Assembly (NCBI GenBank): GCA_902626725.1
Contig: CACOGI010000001.1
Coordinates: forward strand, 140,001-204,000
Origin: an uncultured Pelagibacteraceae bacterium
Lineage (GTDB): Bacteria; Pseudomonadota; Alphaproteobacteria; Pelagibacterales; Pelagibacteraceae
Direction of reading: 5' to 3'
DNA: 64,000 nt
How positions within the stretch are numbered: the first letter of the stretch is position 1; each line of letters starts with the position of its first letter. A program made the position numbers and the translations under genes. The notes beneath the pieces were generated by a model. It was given only the letters and a program-made list of their open reading frames with translations. It did no database searches and was not told the origin of the DNA. Shown in pieces: positions 20,016 to 30,167 of the stretch.

Positions 20016-20948
20016 TTGAAAAAAAAAATATTAGATCAGTTTGTTTATGGGATGGGGAGTTTTTTTAATATATTTAACTCTGAACATAAAAAATGTTTTG
20101 ACTACGTTATCAAAAGCAATATAAAAATACATTCCTCAATTTACTATTCCGGCTCAGCTTTTTTTCTAAGAAAATTTACAACAAATAATGAGAGAAAAAA
20201 TCTTAATTTAATTATAAAAATAGCTGGTTATAATTTTGATCAATTTAGATTTGAATTGGATCAAAGTATAAAAGAATTTGGTATTGATAATCTTTATGGC
20301 ATACAATTCTGGGATGAAGTCCCTCTAAATATTGATAAAAAAATTAACTACAATGAACTAGATAAAATAATCCAATTTTTGGAAACACTTAAAAATAAGA
20401 ATTTTTTAAAAAAGATTTTTTTACAAATAAGACCAAATCAATTTAGGCTTTCAGAAACAAATCTTTTGAACTTCTTTGATGGCTTTGCTTTTTATGCATA
20501 TCCTAATGAAGCTCAATTAGATAGAGATAATTATGATTACATGAATGAAAATAAAAAAATTTTTTTACAACTTCAGTTTTTTGGAGGAAGATATAAAGAA
20601 AACTTGAGAGATAGTTTTTTAAGAGAAAAAAATAGTTTAGACAAAGAAACAGAATGGATTAAAAAATGTACAAAATATTCCTTAGGAAATTTTGGTTTTA
20701 ATTCACTTTTTGTGGGATCTACAAGAAAATTAAAAAGACTAGAGATTCTCACAAATATTTTGAAAGAAAGTGAATTTAATATGACTAAAAATACATCTTT
20801 TTCAGATAATTGTACAATAATTGATAAAAGAGATTACAACATAAAAAGCCATAAAAAAAACTTTAAAGTTCTCACTAGTAAAACTTACTTGTTCAAACAA
20901 TATTTAATTAGATTTATCAAATTTATAATAAATTTTAAAAAAGATTAA
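20016..20948 (+). CDS. Divergent aldo/keto reductase-like protein
   Basis: TTG start; IDNLYGIQFWDEVP and FDGFAFYAYPNEAQLD resemble AKR-like proteins of Sps-type clusters; weak. Confidence 0.4.
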   Translation: MKKKILDQFVYGMGSFFNIFNSEHKKCFDYVIKSNIKIHSSIYYSGSAFFLRKFTTNNERKNLNLIIKIAGYNFDQFRFELDQSIKEFGIDNLYGIQFWDEVPLNIDKKINYNELDKIIQFLETLKNKNFLKKIFLQIRPNQFRLSETNLLNFFDGFAFYAYPNEAQLDRDNYDYMNENKKIFLQLQFFGGRYKENLRDSFLREKNSLDKETEWIKKCTKYSLGNFGFNSLFVGSTRKLKRLEILTNILKESEFNMTKNTSFSDNCTIIDKRDYNIKSHKKNFKVLTSKTYLFKQYLIRFIKFIINFKKD

Positions 20949-21751
20949 AAAAATATTATTTTATCATCCCTTAATTCAGGATTATTTGGCATATCTAAAT
21001 TATGAGGTAGTTCAAAATTTTGTGATTGATAATTTTTTTTATTATTAGCAGTATAAGAAAAAGTAATTTCTAATTGAGTGGGGTATTTTTTATCTTTAAT
21101 CGGGCCACAATTATTTACATGACAGTGAACTATAGTCAGATTAAAATTGTTAATAAATTCTTTTATTTTTTCAATATGTAAATCAATATCGTGAAATTCA
21201 ATAATACATCCTGTTAAATAATTTTGATATGACAGAAGTTGATTTAAAATTCTATACTCAGATCCCTCAATATCTATCTTAATGAAATTATCTCTAATTT
21301 TATCTTTTTTTTGAAAAATTTGATCTAGATCTGTTACTTTTAGCTTATATATACTTGCATGTTCAAGACTGTCTGGTGAGATCATGTAATATTTCAAGGT
21401 ACATTCTTTATTTTTAAGAAATTTTTTTAACTTAAAAAATTTTGAAATATAGAAAAAAAATTTTTTTTTAAAACGTAATAATTCAACAAAACTGATAACT
21501 ATGTTTTTAAACCAAAAATAGTTACTTATTGAATGGTCATACATAAAAATTTTGAATGGTTTATTTTGAGATTTTTTTAATTTATAAATATGATTTTCAA
21601 ACTCCCAACTTAATCCAATTCCAAAACTATAAAAAAAAGTTGCTTCATCTATATTTTTTAAATTAAGCAAATAGCCCCCATCATTTTTATCACCAATTCT
21701 TTGGAGCTCAATATCTTGAGAGGGTTTGAATATTTTATTTAAGTAAAACAT
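20945..21751 (-). CDS. FkbM-like methyltransferase domain protein
   Basis: LQRIGDKNDGGYLL and NFIKIDIEGSEYRIL. Confidence 0.6.
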   Translation of the reverse strand: MFYLNKIFKPSQDIELQRIGDKNDGGYLLNLKNIDEATFFYSFGIGLSWEFENHIYKLKKSQNKPFKIFMYDHSISNYFWFKNIVISFVELLRFKKKFFFYISKFFKLKKFLKNKECTLKYYMISPDSLEHASIYKLKVTDLDQIFQKKDKIRDNFIKIDIEGSEYRILNQLLSYQNYLTGCIIEFHDIDLHIEKIKEFINNFNLTIVHCHVNNCGPIKDKKYPTQLEITFSYTANNKKNYQSQNFELPHNLDMPNNPELRDDKIIFF

Positions 21752-22634
21752 TTTTTTTTATTTTATTTTTTGGTAATAACATAGCAAATTCTTTTTTTAA
21801 AATTGGAACACCTTCAATGATTGGGTAGATTAAACTTGAAGTTTTTGAATATACATAATTTGAATTAATCAAATTTATTGATTTTTTTGTGATTGGCTCA
21901 ACCATAATAGGACATTTAATTTTTTTCTTATTTAGACTTATTATATAAATAGAGCTCTTATTTTTAAAACTTAAAAAATTTTTCATTGGGATCTTTTTGT
22001 ATTTAAAATTTTTTTTAATTAAAATTTTTTCTAATTTTTGCGTATAGCCATATTTTTTCATTCTCTGCTTTTGCTTAATATCTGCTAATTTATAATCAGG
22101 TTCTATTAAAACTAAACCCCTTGAACTTACTCTTGATAATTCTTTGATAATTTGTTCCTCCTCACCGTTATTTGGTTCAATTGCATGCATAGTTACTGAA
22201 ATCTCAAAAGAATTATCTTTAAAAGGTATATTTTTGAGTGTTGCACACACAAAGTTGAGATTTTTGTTCTTTAAATTAAAATATTTAATTCCAGCTAAGA
22301 TTCTATTAAAACTAAAATCCAATCCATAAACTTTAGTATTTTTGATACCTTTTTTAAGTAAATTTGTATTAGTTAATTCTCCACATCCACAGTCTAGTAA
22401 GTAGGATAATTTTCCAAAATTTTCATTGATAACCTTAATAATTTCCTCACTAAATGATCGATATGCTTGCCTTTTTTTCTCCCAATCTCTAATGTAATTT
22501 CCTGCTTGCAAATCGTATGCAAAATTAATTATTTTCGTTTTGTCTAATTTGCTAAATTTTTTAAGCGATAATTGGAAATTTGTTTTCTTTTTGGATTTGA
22601 GCTTATTAAGCAGTTTTATTAAACTATGATTCAT
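21735..22634 (-). CDS. SAM-dependent methyltransferase with C-terminal Trm112-like segment
   Basis: LLDCGCGELTNTNLLK, VYGLDFSFNRIL; C-terminus IKCPIMVEPI...SSLIYPIIEGVPILKKEFA. Confidence 0.7.
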   Translation of the reverse strand: MNHSLIKLLNKLKSKKKTNFQLSLKKFSKLDKTKIINFAYDLQAGNYIRDWEKKRQAYRSFSEEIIKVINENFGKLSYLLDCGCGELTNTNLLKKGIKNTKVYGLDFSFNRILAGIKYFNLKNKNLNFVCATLKNIPFKDNSFEISVTMHAIEPNNGEEEQIIKELSRVSSRGLVLIEPDYKLADIKQKQRMKKYGYTQKLEKILIKKNFKYKKIPMKNFLSFKNKSSIYIISLNKKKIKCPIMVEPITKKSINLINSNYVYSKTSSLIYPIIEGVPILKKEFAMLLPKNKIKKNVLLK

Positions 22635-22672
22635 TAAATGTTTAAAATTTTATATAGTAAATAGTAATTTAA

Positions 22673-23779
22673 ATGAAGGAAAAATTTAAAGAAATAGTAT
22701 ATATATCTGAGCTGAATCTACCTAATATTTCTGCTCAGTCAATTCAAACCCTTAAAATGTGTTCAGCTTTTGCTTTTCAAAAAAAAACTAAGCTAATAGT
22801 TTTTTATACTAAAAAAAATTTTAATTTTTATAAAAGAAACTTTCTTTTAAATAATAATTTTGAGATAAAAGGTATTTTTAGAGAGCCCAAAAAACATAGT
22901 TTAATAACTAGATTATTTTTTTTTTTCAAACTTATTAAATTATTGAGAAAAAAAAAAAAGACTCTCTTTATTACAAGAAGCGTTTTTGTTAGTTCTTTAT
23001 TTGCATTATTTGGATTAAAAAATATTTTAGAAATTCATATAGAAAACTATGGATTAACAAGACTTTTTTTTAATCTTAAGATGTTCATAATTAAATCAAA
23101 AAATCAAAAATTTATTTTAATTTCAAAAAAATTAAATGATGTTTTTAAATTTAATAATAAAGATTTTATTGTTTTAGATGATGCATCAGATTTTGAAAGT
23201 TTTAACTTTACTTCAAAAAAAGCAACAAAAAAAAGGTCTTGTGTTTATACAGGAAGCTTTTTTAAAGGAAAAGGTTTTGAAATGATTTTTGAAATTTCAA
23301 AAAAAATGCAAAACACAAATTTTTTTCTTTATGGGAACGATAAATTTCTTCCATCAGCCCAAAAAGAAAATATGCCTAAAAATATTTTTTTATGTGGTCA
23401 TGTTTCTTACAGTAAAATACCGCAAGTATTATCTGAACATAAAATTTGTTTAATGCCTTATTCCAAAAAGGTATTTATTGACTCTGGAAAAATTAATAAT
23501 GAAAAATATATTTCACCTTTAAAATTATTTGATTATTTATCGTCAGGAAAAATACTAATAGCATCAAATTTACCCTCATATAATCATATTCTCAAAAATA
23601 AAAAAAATTGTTTTTTAGTTGAACCAGATAAAATTGATGCATGGGTGAAAACAATTAATTATGTGATTAATAATTACGGTAAGTTAAATAATATTAGAAA
23701 GGAAGCAAGACAAACAGCTAGATTATATAATTGGAATAAAAGAGCACAGAATATAATTACTTTTGCTAATTCTCTATGA
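22673..23779 (+). CDS. Glycosyltransferase family 4 / group 1
   Basis: SCVYTGSFFKGKGFEMI...ISPLKLFDYLSSGKILIASNLP. Confidence 0.8.
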   Translation: MKEKFKEIVYISELNLPNISAQSIQTLKMCSAFAFQKKTKLIVFYTKKNFNFYKRNFLLNNNFEIKGIFREPKKHSLITRLFFFFKLIKLLRKKKKTLFITRSVFVSSLFALFGLKNILEIHIENYGLTRLFFNLKMFIIKSKNQKFILISKKLNDVFKFNNKDFIVLDDASDFESFNFTSKKATKKRSCVYTGSFFKGKGFEMIFEISKKMQNTNFFLYGNDKFLPSAQKENMPKNIFLCGHVSYSKIPQVLSEHKICLMPYSKKVFIDSGKINNEKYISPLKLFDYLSSGKILIASNLPSYNHILKNKKNCFLVEPDKIDAWVKTINYVINNYGKLNNIRKEARQTARLYNWNKRAQNIITFANSL

Positions 23780-24918
23780 AAAAAAAAATTTATTATTGGG
23801 GACCATTTTTAGATAATGTCGCAACTATTAAAGCAATTTTGAACTCTGCCTATTCAATAAATAGATACTCCAATTTTTTTGAATCATCGATAATTAATGC
23901 TGTTGGAGAATGGGATGAAATAGATCTAGATAAAAAAAAAAAGCATTTAAATTTCATTAGTTTCAATGAAAAAATATATAAAAAATTACCAAGATACGGT
24001 TTTTATTTTAGTAGAATTTCCTATTTGATAATATTTTTTAAGTCCTTTTTGCCTTTAAGAAATTTGATTTTAAAAGATAAGCCAGATTTTTTAATAATAC
24101 ACTTAATAGTTTCACTTCCACTGATACTTTTTAAATTATTTAATTTTGAAACAAAATTATGTTTAAGAATTTCTGGAAAACCAAAATTAAATTTTATAAG
24201 AAAAATAATTTGGAAATTTTCATCAGATAAAATACATTTAGTTTTTTGTCCAACTCAAGAAACTAGAGAAATTTTAATAAAAGAAAAAATTTTTAATAGT
24301 AAAATTTTAGTTTTACACGATCCTATTATTGATCAAAAAGTCTTAACAAGAAAAAAAAAAGAAAAAATTTTTAACAACAATAATTTTAAAAAAGATAATA
24401 TTATTATGCTTGGTAGGCTTACTAAACAAAAAAATTATCCACTAATTATAAATATATTTCAATCTTTATTAAAATCAAATCCAGGCATATGTCTTAATAT
24501 TTTTGGAAAAGGTGAATTAAAAAATTATTTGTTAAAATTAATTAAAAAAAAAGGCTTGGAAAAAAATATTATTTTTCACGGTCATACAGATAATGTTTAT
24601 AAATATTTAAAGGCCAGTAAAATTTTTTTATTAACATCACTATGGGAAGATCCAGGATTTGTTTTAATTGAAGCAGGTTATTGTGATACTTTAATTGTTT
24701 CAAGTAATTGTCCCAGCGGACCTAAAGAATTTTGTGATGGCAATTCAGGGTTTTTGTTTGATAATAATTCAGAAGTATCTTTGCTTGAAACATTAAAATT
24801 AGCACTGCATACAAATGAAAAAGAAAAAAAATTAAAAATTATAAATGCAAAAAAAAAGATAAGATCATTTAGTATATTCTATCACTTCCAAACTTTAGAA
24901 AAATATTTACTAAACTAA
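23776..24918 (+). CDS. Glycosyltransferase group 1
   Basis: IIMLGRLTKQKNYPLII...LTSLWEDPGFVLIEAGYCDTLIVSSNCPSGPKE. Confidence 0.88.
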   Translation: MKKKIYYWGPFLDNVATIKAILNSAYSINRYSNFFESSIINAVGEWDEIDLDKKKKHLNFISFNEKIYKKLPRYGFYFSRISYLIIFFKSFLPLRNLILKDKPDFLIIHLIVSLPLILFKLFNFETKLCLRISGKPKLNFIRKIIWKFSSDKIHLVFCPTQETREILIKEKIFNSKILVLHDPIIDQKVLTRKKKEKIFNNNNFKKDNIIMLGRLTKQKNYPLIINIFQSLLKSNPGICLNIFGKGELKNYLLKLIKKKGLEKNIIFHGHTDNVYKYLKASKIFLLTSLWEDPGFVLIEAGYCDTLIVSSNCPSGPKEFCDGNSGFLFDNNSEVSLLETLKLALHTNEKEKKLKIINAKKKIRSFSIFYHFQTLEKYLLN

Positions 24919-24950
24919 AAATTATAAATGTTGAAAATAATAAACTTATA

Positions 24951-26066
24951 ATGGCAAAACAAAATAAACAATTATCAAACTTAGTAATTTTTACTCCAAA
25001 TATTGATCATGGTGGAGTAGAAAAAAATTTATTTTTACTTTCAAATTTTCTAAGCAAAAGATTTACTAATATAAGTCTAATTACATTTAATCACACTGAT
25101 AAAAAGTATTTTGATAAAAAAATTAATTTTATTACTCCAAATATTTTAGGTAATTTTAAAAACAGAATATTAAAAAATTTTGTTTGTACAATATTATTAA
25201 CAAAGTTAATTCTTTCTAGAAAAAAGACATTAATTTTATCATTTAATTCAAACTTGTATGCAACCTTTTTGGCGAAAATATTTAGAACAAAAATAATCAT
25301 TAGAATAAATGCTTCACATAAATTATGGGCAACAAATTTTTTTAAAAAAAAAATATTTGAATTTTTCTTTAAGCTACCAGATGCGGTAATTGTAAATTCA
25401 ATTGATTTAAAAAAAGAAATAGACAAAAAATTTAAAATTAATTCTAAATGTATTCTTAATCCATTAAATAAAAAAAAAATTTTAAAAATAAAAAAAAATA
25501 ATCTTAAACTTTTTAACGTCAACAGAAAAGTTTTTAAAATTCTTTTTTTGGGGAGACTTGTAGATCAAAAAGACCCTTTTACTTTTTTAGAAAGTATTAA
25601 AAGAATAGAAAAAAAATTTAAATTTAAAGCACTTATAGTTGGAAGCGGATATATGAAAAAAAATATTTTAAAATATATAAAGGAAAATTCACTTGAAAAA
25701 AAGATTAAGCAAATTGATTTTACTTCAAAAGGAATTCAATATCTAAATCAGTGTGATCTTTTTGTTCTAACATCTAAGTTTGAGGGTTTGCCAAATGTTC
25801 TATTAGAAGCTCAATTTTTAAAAAAATATATTATTTCGTCTAATTGTCCAACAGGCCCAAGAGAAATTCTTTTAGGTGGAAAAGCAGGTGATTTGATCAA
25901 GATAAACGACCCAGAATTATTCTCAAAAAAAATAATTAATTATTATTTAAATAGAAAAAATAAAATCTACAAAAGGAAAATTCAATTAGGTTTTAAAAGT
26001 TTATATAGATATGATTTTAAAACTAATTGTGAAAAATATTATAATTTAATTAACAAAACATTCTAA
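24951..26066 (+). CDS. Glycosyltransferase group 1
   Basis: ILFLGRLVDQKDPFTFLES...LTSKFEGLPNVLLEAQFLKKYIISSNCPTGPREIL. Confidence 0.9.
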   Translation: MAKQNKQLSNLVIFTPNIDHGGVEKNLFLLSNFLSKRFTNISLITFNHTDKKYFDKKINFITPNILGNFKNRILKNFVCTILLTKLILSRKKTLILSFNSNLYATFLAKIFRTKIIIRINASHKLWATNFFKKKIFEFFFKLPDAVIVNSIDLKKEIDKKFKINSKCILNPLNKKKILKIKKNNLKLFNVNRKVFKILFLGRLVDQKDPFTFLESIKRIEKKFKFKALIVGSGYMKKNILKYIKENSLEKKIKQIDFTSKGIQYLNQCDLFVLTSKFEGLPNVLLEAQFLKKYIISSNCPTGPREILLGGKAGDLIKINDPELFSKKIINYYLNRKNKIYKRKIQLGFKSLYRYDFKTNCEKYYNLINKTF

Positions 26067-26070
26067 TTTT

Positions 26071-27168
26071 ATGAAGAAAAGAAATCTTGTATTTTTTCTA
26101 CCTAATTTTGCTGCTGGAGGAGCAGGAAATTCAATTGTTAATATTTGTAAAAATCTTAATAAAAAGAAGTATAATATTTTTATTTTATCATTAAAAAAAA
26201 ACTTTTATAAACATGAATTATATAAATATTGTAAAGAAATTAGAGAAATAGATAGATCAAGCACCATATTTTCATTAAATAAAATAGACAATTACCTAAA
26301 AAAATTTGACAAAAAGAATACCTTAATAATTTCAAATATTAATTATGCAAACTCATTATTTGTACTTTATTTTAAAATATTAAAACATTTTAAGCTTATT
26401 GTAATTGAACGAACACCCTATCAAGAACTCAGTATTTACTATAATTTTATAGATTTTTACAAAAAGTTAATAATAAAAATCATAATTAAGTTCTTTTATA
26501 AATCAGCGGATGCCCTGATAGCAAACTCAAGGAAAACTGCTAATGATTACAGAAGAAAAATCAACAATAATTGTTTTTATGTTTATCCATTATCTTTTAA
26601 GTCAAAAATAAATATTAAAAAAAAAAATAAAATTAACAATCAACTAAAAATTTTAACGATTGCAAGGCTATCTAGAGAAAAAAGAATCGAGGATCAAATT
26701 TATGCTTTAAAAAAAATAGGAAATATAAAATACAAATTAACTATTGTTGGTGATGGATATTTAAAAGAATTTTTAAATAATTTAATAAGAAAATTTAATG
26801 TGAAAGCGAAAATAGTAAATTATTCGGATAAAAATAAAATTAAATATTTAAAAAAATCTAACTTATATATTTGTTCCTCAGATTTTGAGGGTTTTCCTAA
26901 TACTGTTATTGATGCGATAAATTATGGTTTACCTGTAATTTCTTCAAATAACCATGGTGGAATAAATGAAATACTATTAAATGGATATGGTGGAACTTTT
27001 TATAAAACAAGAGATATAAATGATCTCGCTAATAAAATAAAAAATGTTGATAAATATTATAAAAAAGAGCTAAAAAAGAATATAACTGCTAAAAAAAAAT
27101 TGAATAGATTTTCAGAGTTGAATATTAAAAAATATGAAAAAATATTTGATAGAGTTTTAATCAAATAA
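26071..27168 (+). CDS. Glycosyltransferase group 1
   Basis: FAAGGAGNSIVNI, LTIARLSREKRIEDQI, CSSDFEGFPNTVIDAINYGLPVISSNNHGG. Confidence 0.9.
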   Translation: MKKRNLVFFLPNFAAGGAGNSIVNICKNLNKKKYNIFILSLKKNFYKHELYKYCKEIREIDRSSTIFSLNKIDNYLKKFDKKNTLIISNINYANSLFVLYFKILKHFKLIVIERTPYQELSIYYNFIDFYKKLIIKIIIKFFYKSADALIANSRKTANDYRRKINNNCFYVYPLSFKSKINIKKKNKINNQLKILTIARLSREKRIEDQIYALKKIGNIKYKLTIVGDGYLKEFLNNLIRKFNVKAKIVNYSDKNKIKYLKKSNLYICSSDFEGFPNTVIDAINYGLPVISSNNHGGINEILLNGYGGTFYKTRDINDLANKIKNVDKYYKKELKKNITAKKKLNRFSELNIKKYEKIFDRVLIK

Positions 27169-28116
27169 ATGTTTATTATTTTTAAACCAATCAATAGTAT
27201 TTTTAATTGAAACTTCTAATTCTGTAAATTTAAAATTTTTAATTTTTTTTAAAATTTTTTTATTATTCCCATGTGTTTTGTATATATCTGCTAACTGTTT
27301 TTTTCTTCGAACCATTTTTGTTTTTGGTGTGAATTTGCCTATAAAGTTTACCACTTTTTTCAAACCAACAGGTTTATTAGAACAAATATTGTATAATTCG
27401 TGATTATTATTTTTGAGTTTTCTCAATTTTATGATTAAAGATATAACGTCTTTAATATATGTAAAATCTCTAAAATGATTTCCATTATTATTTAGATAAA
27501 ACTTCTTTTTCTTAAATGATGCATTTAGTAGTTTAAACATAAACATATCCGGTCTACCCCATTCACCGAAAACTGTAAAAAATCTAAGTCCAATCGATTT
27601 AAATTTATAAATTTCAAAAAAATTTTGAGCTATTTCTTCATTAAATTTCTTTGACAAACCATATATATTTTTAGGATAAATACTTTCCTTTTCAAGAAGA
27701 GGAAATTTTTTACTATCTCCATAAACTGAGCTAGAGGACGCATAAAAAAATTTTTTAATTTTAAAATTTTTTGCTACAGTTATTAGATTACTAAAGCCTG
27801 AAACATTAGTATCTATGTAAACTGAAGGATTTTCCATGGAATATCTTACCCCTGCTTGAGCTGCAAAATTATATACTTCATCAAATTTATAAGTTTTAAA
27901 AATTTTGATAATTTTTTCTTTTTCTAGCAAATCTATTTTGAAAAATTTGAAATTTTGATTTCTATTTAATATTTGAATCCTTTTTTTTTTTAATTTAATT
28001 GAGTAGTAATCACTATAATTATCAATACCTACTATTTTAAGATTTTTGTTTTTAGATAATTCTTTTGCAAAATTAAAAGCTATAAATCCTGCTATACCTG
28101 TGATAAGTATTTTCAT
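27157..28116 (-). CDS. NAD-dependent epimerase (UDP-glucuronate 4-epimerase-like)
   Basis: MKILITGIAGFIAFNFAKEL, YASSSSVYGDSK, FFTVFGEWGRPDMFMF. Track start 28152 appears over-extended. Confidence 0.85.
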   Translation of the reverse strand: MKILITGIAGFIAFNFAKELSKNKNLKIVGIDNYSDYYSIKLKKKRIQILNRNQNFKFFKIDLLEKEKIIKIFKTYKFDEVYNFAAQAGVRYSMENPSVYIDTNVSGFSNLITVAKNFKIKKFFYASSSSVYGDSKKFPLLEKESIYPKNIYGLSKKFNEEIAQNFFEIYKFKSIGLRFFTVFGEWGRPDMFMFKLLNASFKKKKFYLNNNGNHFRDFTYIKDVISLIIKLRKLKNNNHELYNICSNKPVGLKKVVNFIGKFTPKTKMVRRKKQLADIYKTHGNNKKILKKIKNFKFTELEVSIKNTIDWFKNNKHLFD

Positions 28117-28156
28117 TTTTGAAAATATATATATTAAATTTATACAAACCACAAAG

Positions 28157-29392
28157 ATGAATAATAAAATAAAACCTTGTGTAATTGGTCTTGGTTATGT
28201 GGGTTTGCCATTATTCCTAAGGCTTCAGACTAAGTATTTTTCTATTGGTTTTGATAATGATAAAAGTAGAATTAAGAATCTTCTTAAAAAAATTGACACA
28301 AATAAAGAATTTAAAAAACAAAATTTATTTTTAAAGAATAGGTCAATTTTTAGTTCAAATAAAAGCGTATTAAAAAAATCAAATTTTTTTATTGTTACTG
28401 TTCCAACTCCTGTTACAAAAAATAATAAACCAGACATTTCATTCCTTAAAAACGCATCAATTTTGATAGCAAAAAATTTGAAAAAAGGTGATATAATAAT
28501 CTTTGAATCTACAGTTTATCCAAGCACGACCAATTTTCTTATAAAGCATTATTTGAATAAATTTTCAAATTTAATTGAGGGGGTACATTATTTTGTTGGC
28601 TATAGCCCAGAAAGAGTAAATCCTGGTGATGGAAAGCATACAATTTCAAAAATAAAAAAAATTTTGGCTATCCCAGGAAATTCTCAGATAAAAAAAAAGG
28701 TTAAATCAGTTTACAAGCATGTATCAAAAAAATTGATTTTAACAAATTCTATTGAGTCGGCTGAAACAGCAAAAGTCATTGAGAATATTCAAAGAGACTT
28801 AAATATTGCATTTATAAATGAAATATTACTTTTTACAGATAAAATGAAATATAATTTTAATGAAATTTTAAGACTGGCATCATCTAAATGGAATTTTTTA
28901 AATTTTAAACCAGGTTTGGTAGGAGGACATTGTTTGCCAGTGGATCCACATTATTTAAATTACATAGCTCGATTAAATAAAATGAAACTAAGAACTCTTA
29001 TAGCAGGAAGAGATGTAAATAATTCTATGCAAAAATTTGTTTCAAGAAAGATTGAGGAAAAAATTATACTAATCCGAAAAGAAAAAAAAATCGAACCAAA
29101 AGTTTTAATATGTGGACTTACATATAAAAAGAATGTTTCAGATGTACGAAATTCTTTATCTTTGAAAATTTTTGTTAATTTAAGAAAAAAATATAAAAAT
29201 ATTTTTGGTTACGATAACGTCTGTGAGGATAAAATTTCATCGAAATTTAAGATCCAAAGAAATATTGAAATGATAAAAGATAGCTTTGATTTAGTTGTTT
29301 TTTTAGTTGATCACAAAAAGAATAAATCGTTATATGATTATTTTAAAAGACAAAAAAAAATTATTATAGATCCCTTGAAACTTTATAAATAA
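28157..29392 (+). CDS. Nucleotide sugar dehydrogenase (TviB/WbpA/WbpO-like)
   Basis: CVIGLGYVGLPLFLRL, VPTPVTKNNKPDISF, ESTVYPSTT, GYSPERVNPGD, KPGLVGGHCLPVDPHYL. Track start 28046 is upstream of the motif start. Confidence 0.93.
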   Translation: MNNKIKPCVIGLGYVGLPLFLRLQTKYFSIGFDNDKSRIKNLLKKIDTNKEFKKQNLFLKNRSIFSSNKSVLKKSNFFIVTVPTPVTKNNKPDISFLKNASILIAKNLKKGDIIIFESTVYPSTTNFLIKHYLNKFSNLIEGVHYFVGYSPERVNPGDGKHTISKIKKILAIPGNSQIKKKVKSVYKHVSKKLILTNSIESAETAKVIENIQRDLNIAFINEILLFTDKMKYNFNEILRLASSKWNFLNFKPGLVGGHCLPVDPHYLNYIARLNKMKLRTLIAGRDVNNSMQKFVSRKIEEKIILIRKEKKIEPKVLICGLTYKKNVSDVRNSLSLKIFVNLRKKYKNIFGYDNVCEDKISSKFKIQRNIEMIKDSFDLVVFLVDHKKNKSLYDYFKRQKKIIIDPLKLYK

Positions 29393-30148
29393 GTGAAAAT
29401 AAATAAAAAACCTTTTTTCTCAATCATAACTGTTACTAGAAATAGTGAAAAATTTATTGAAAGAAATATTAGAAGCTTAAAAAATCAAACCTTCAAAAAT
29501 TTTGAGCATATTATAATTGATGGTGACTCAAAAGACAGAACATCACAAATAATAAAAAAATATAGAGAGAATGTTGATTATTTTATCTCAAAAAAAGATA
29601 AAAATATGTGGCAAGCAATAAATAAGGGTATAAGAGTTGCCAAAGGTGAAGTTATAGGAATTCTAAATTCAGATGATATTTTTTATAAAGATGGATTGAA
29701 AATAGCAAGAAAGTACTTTGTCAATCAACGTTTAGATTGTTTGTTTGCTTCTGTCCAGAAAACAAAAGTTCATCATGGTTTTGATTTAAGTAAAATTAAT
29801 TATAAATTTAATATATTTCCATCTCATTCAGTAGGGTTTTTTTTAAAAAAAAAAATTTATGATAAAATTGGGATGTATGACGATAATCTAAAATATTGTG
29901 CAGATTATGACCTGATATATAGATTATCTAAAAAAAATTTTAAAATTGGAAAAACCTCTAAAAGAGAAATTGTCGGAAAATTTTACCCAGGAGGTATTTC
30001 CGAAAATTTAAACTTTGTTTCAAATATGTTTTATCAGTCAAAAGTAAGAATTAAGAATAAACAAAATATATTTTATGTAATTTCTTTATCAATATTAACT
30101 ATTATTTATAAATACTTATTAAATATATTTAGATTTAAAAAAAATTAA
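29393..30148 (+). CDS. Glycosyltransferase family 2
   Basis: GTG start; FFSIITVTRNSEKFIERNIRSLKNQTFKNFEHIIIDGDSKDRT, LNSDDIFYKDG. Confidence 0.92.
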   Translation: MKINKKPFFSIITVTRNSEKFIERNIRSLKNQTFKNFEHIIIDGDSKDRTSQIIKKYRENVDYFISKKDKNMWQAINKGIRVAKGEVIGILNSDDIFYKDGLKIARKYFVNQRLDCLFASVQKTKVHHGFDLSKINYKFNIFPSHSVGFFLKKKIYDKIGMYDDNLKYCADYDLIYRLSKKNFKIGKTSKREIVGKFYPGGISENLNFVSNMFYQSKVRIKNKQNIFYVISLSILTIIYKYLLNIFRFKKN

Positions 30149-30167
30149 TTATAAACTATAAAACAAT

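Noticed and set aside
25091-25522. 143-aa minus ORF opposite a group 1 glycosyltransferase
   Set aside because: Antisense shadow ORF rich in Phe/Leu/Ile, explained by Lys/Asn-rich coding on the other strand.
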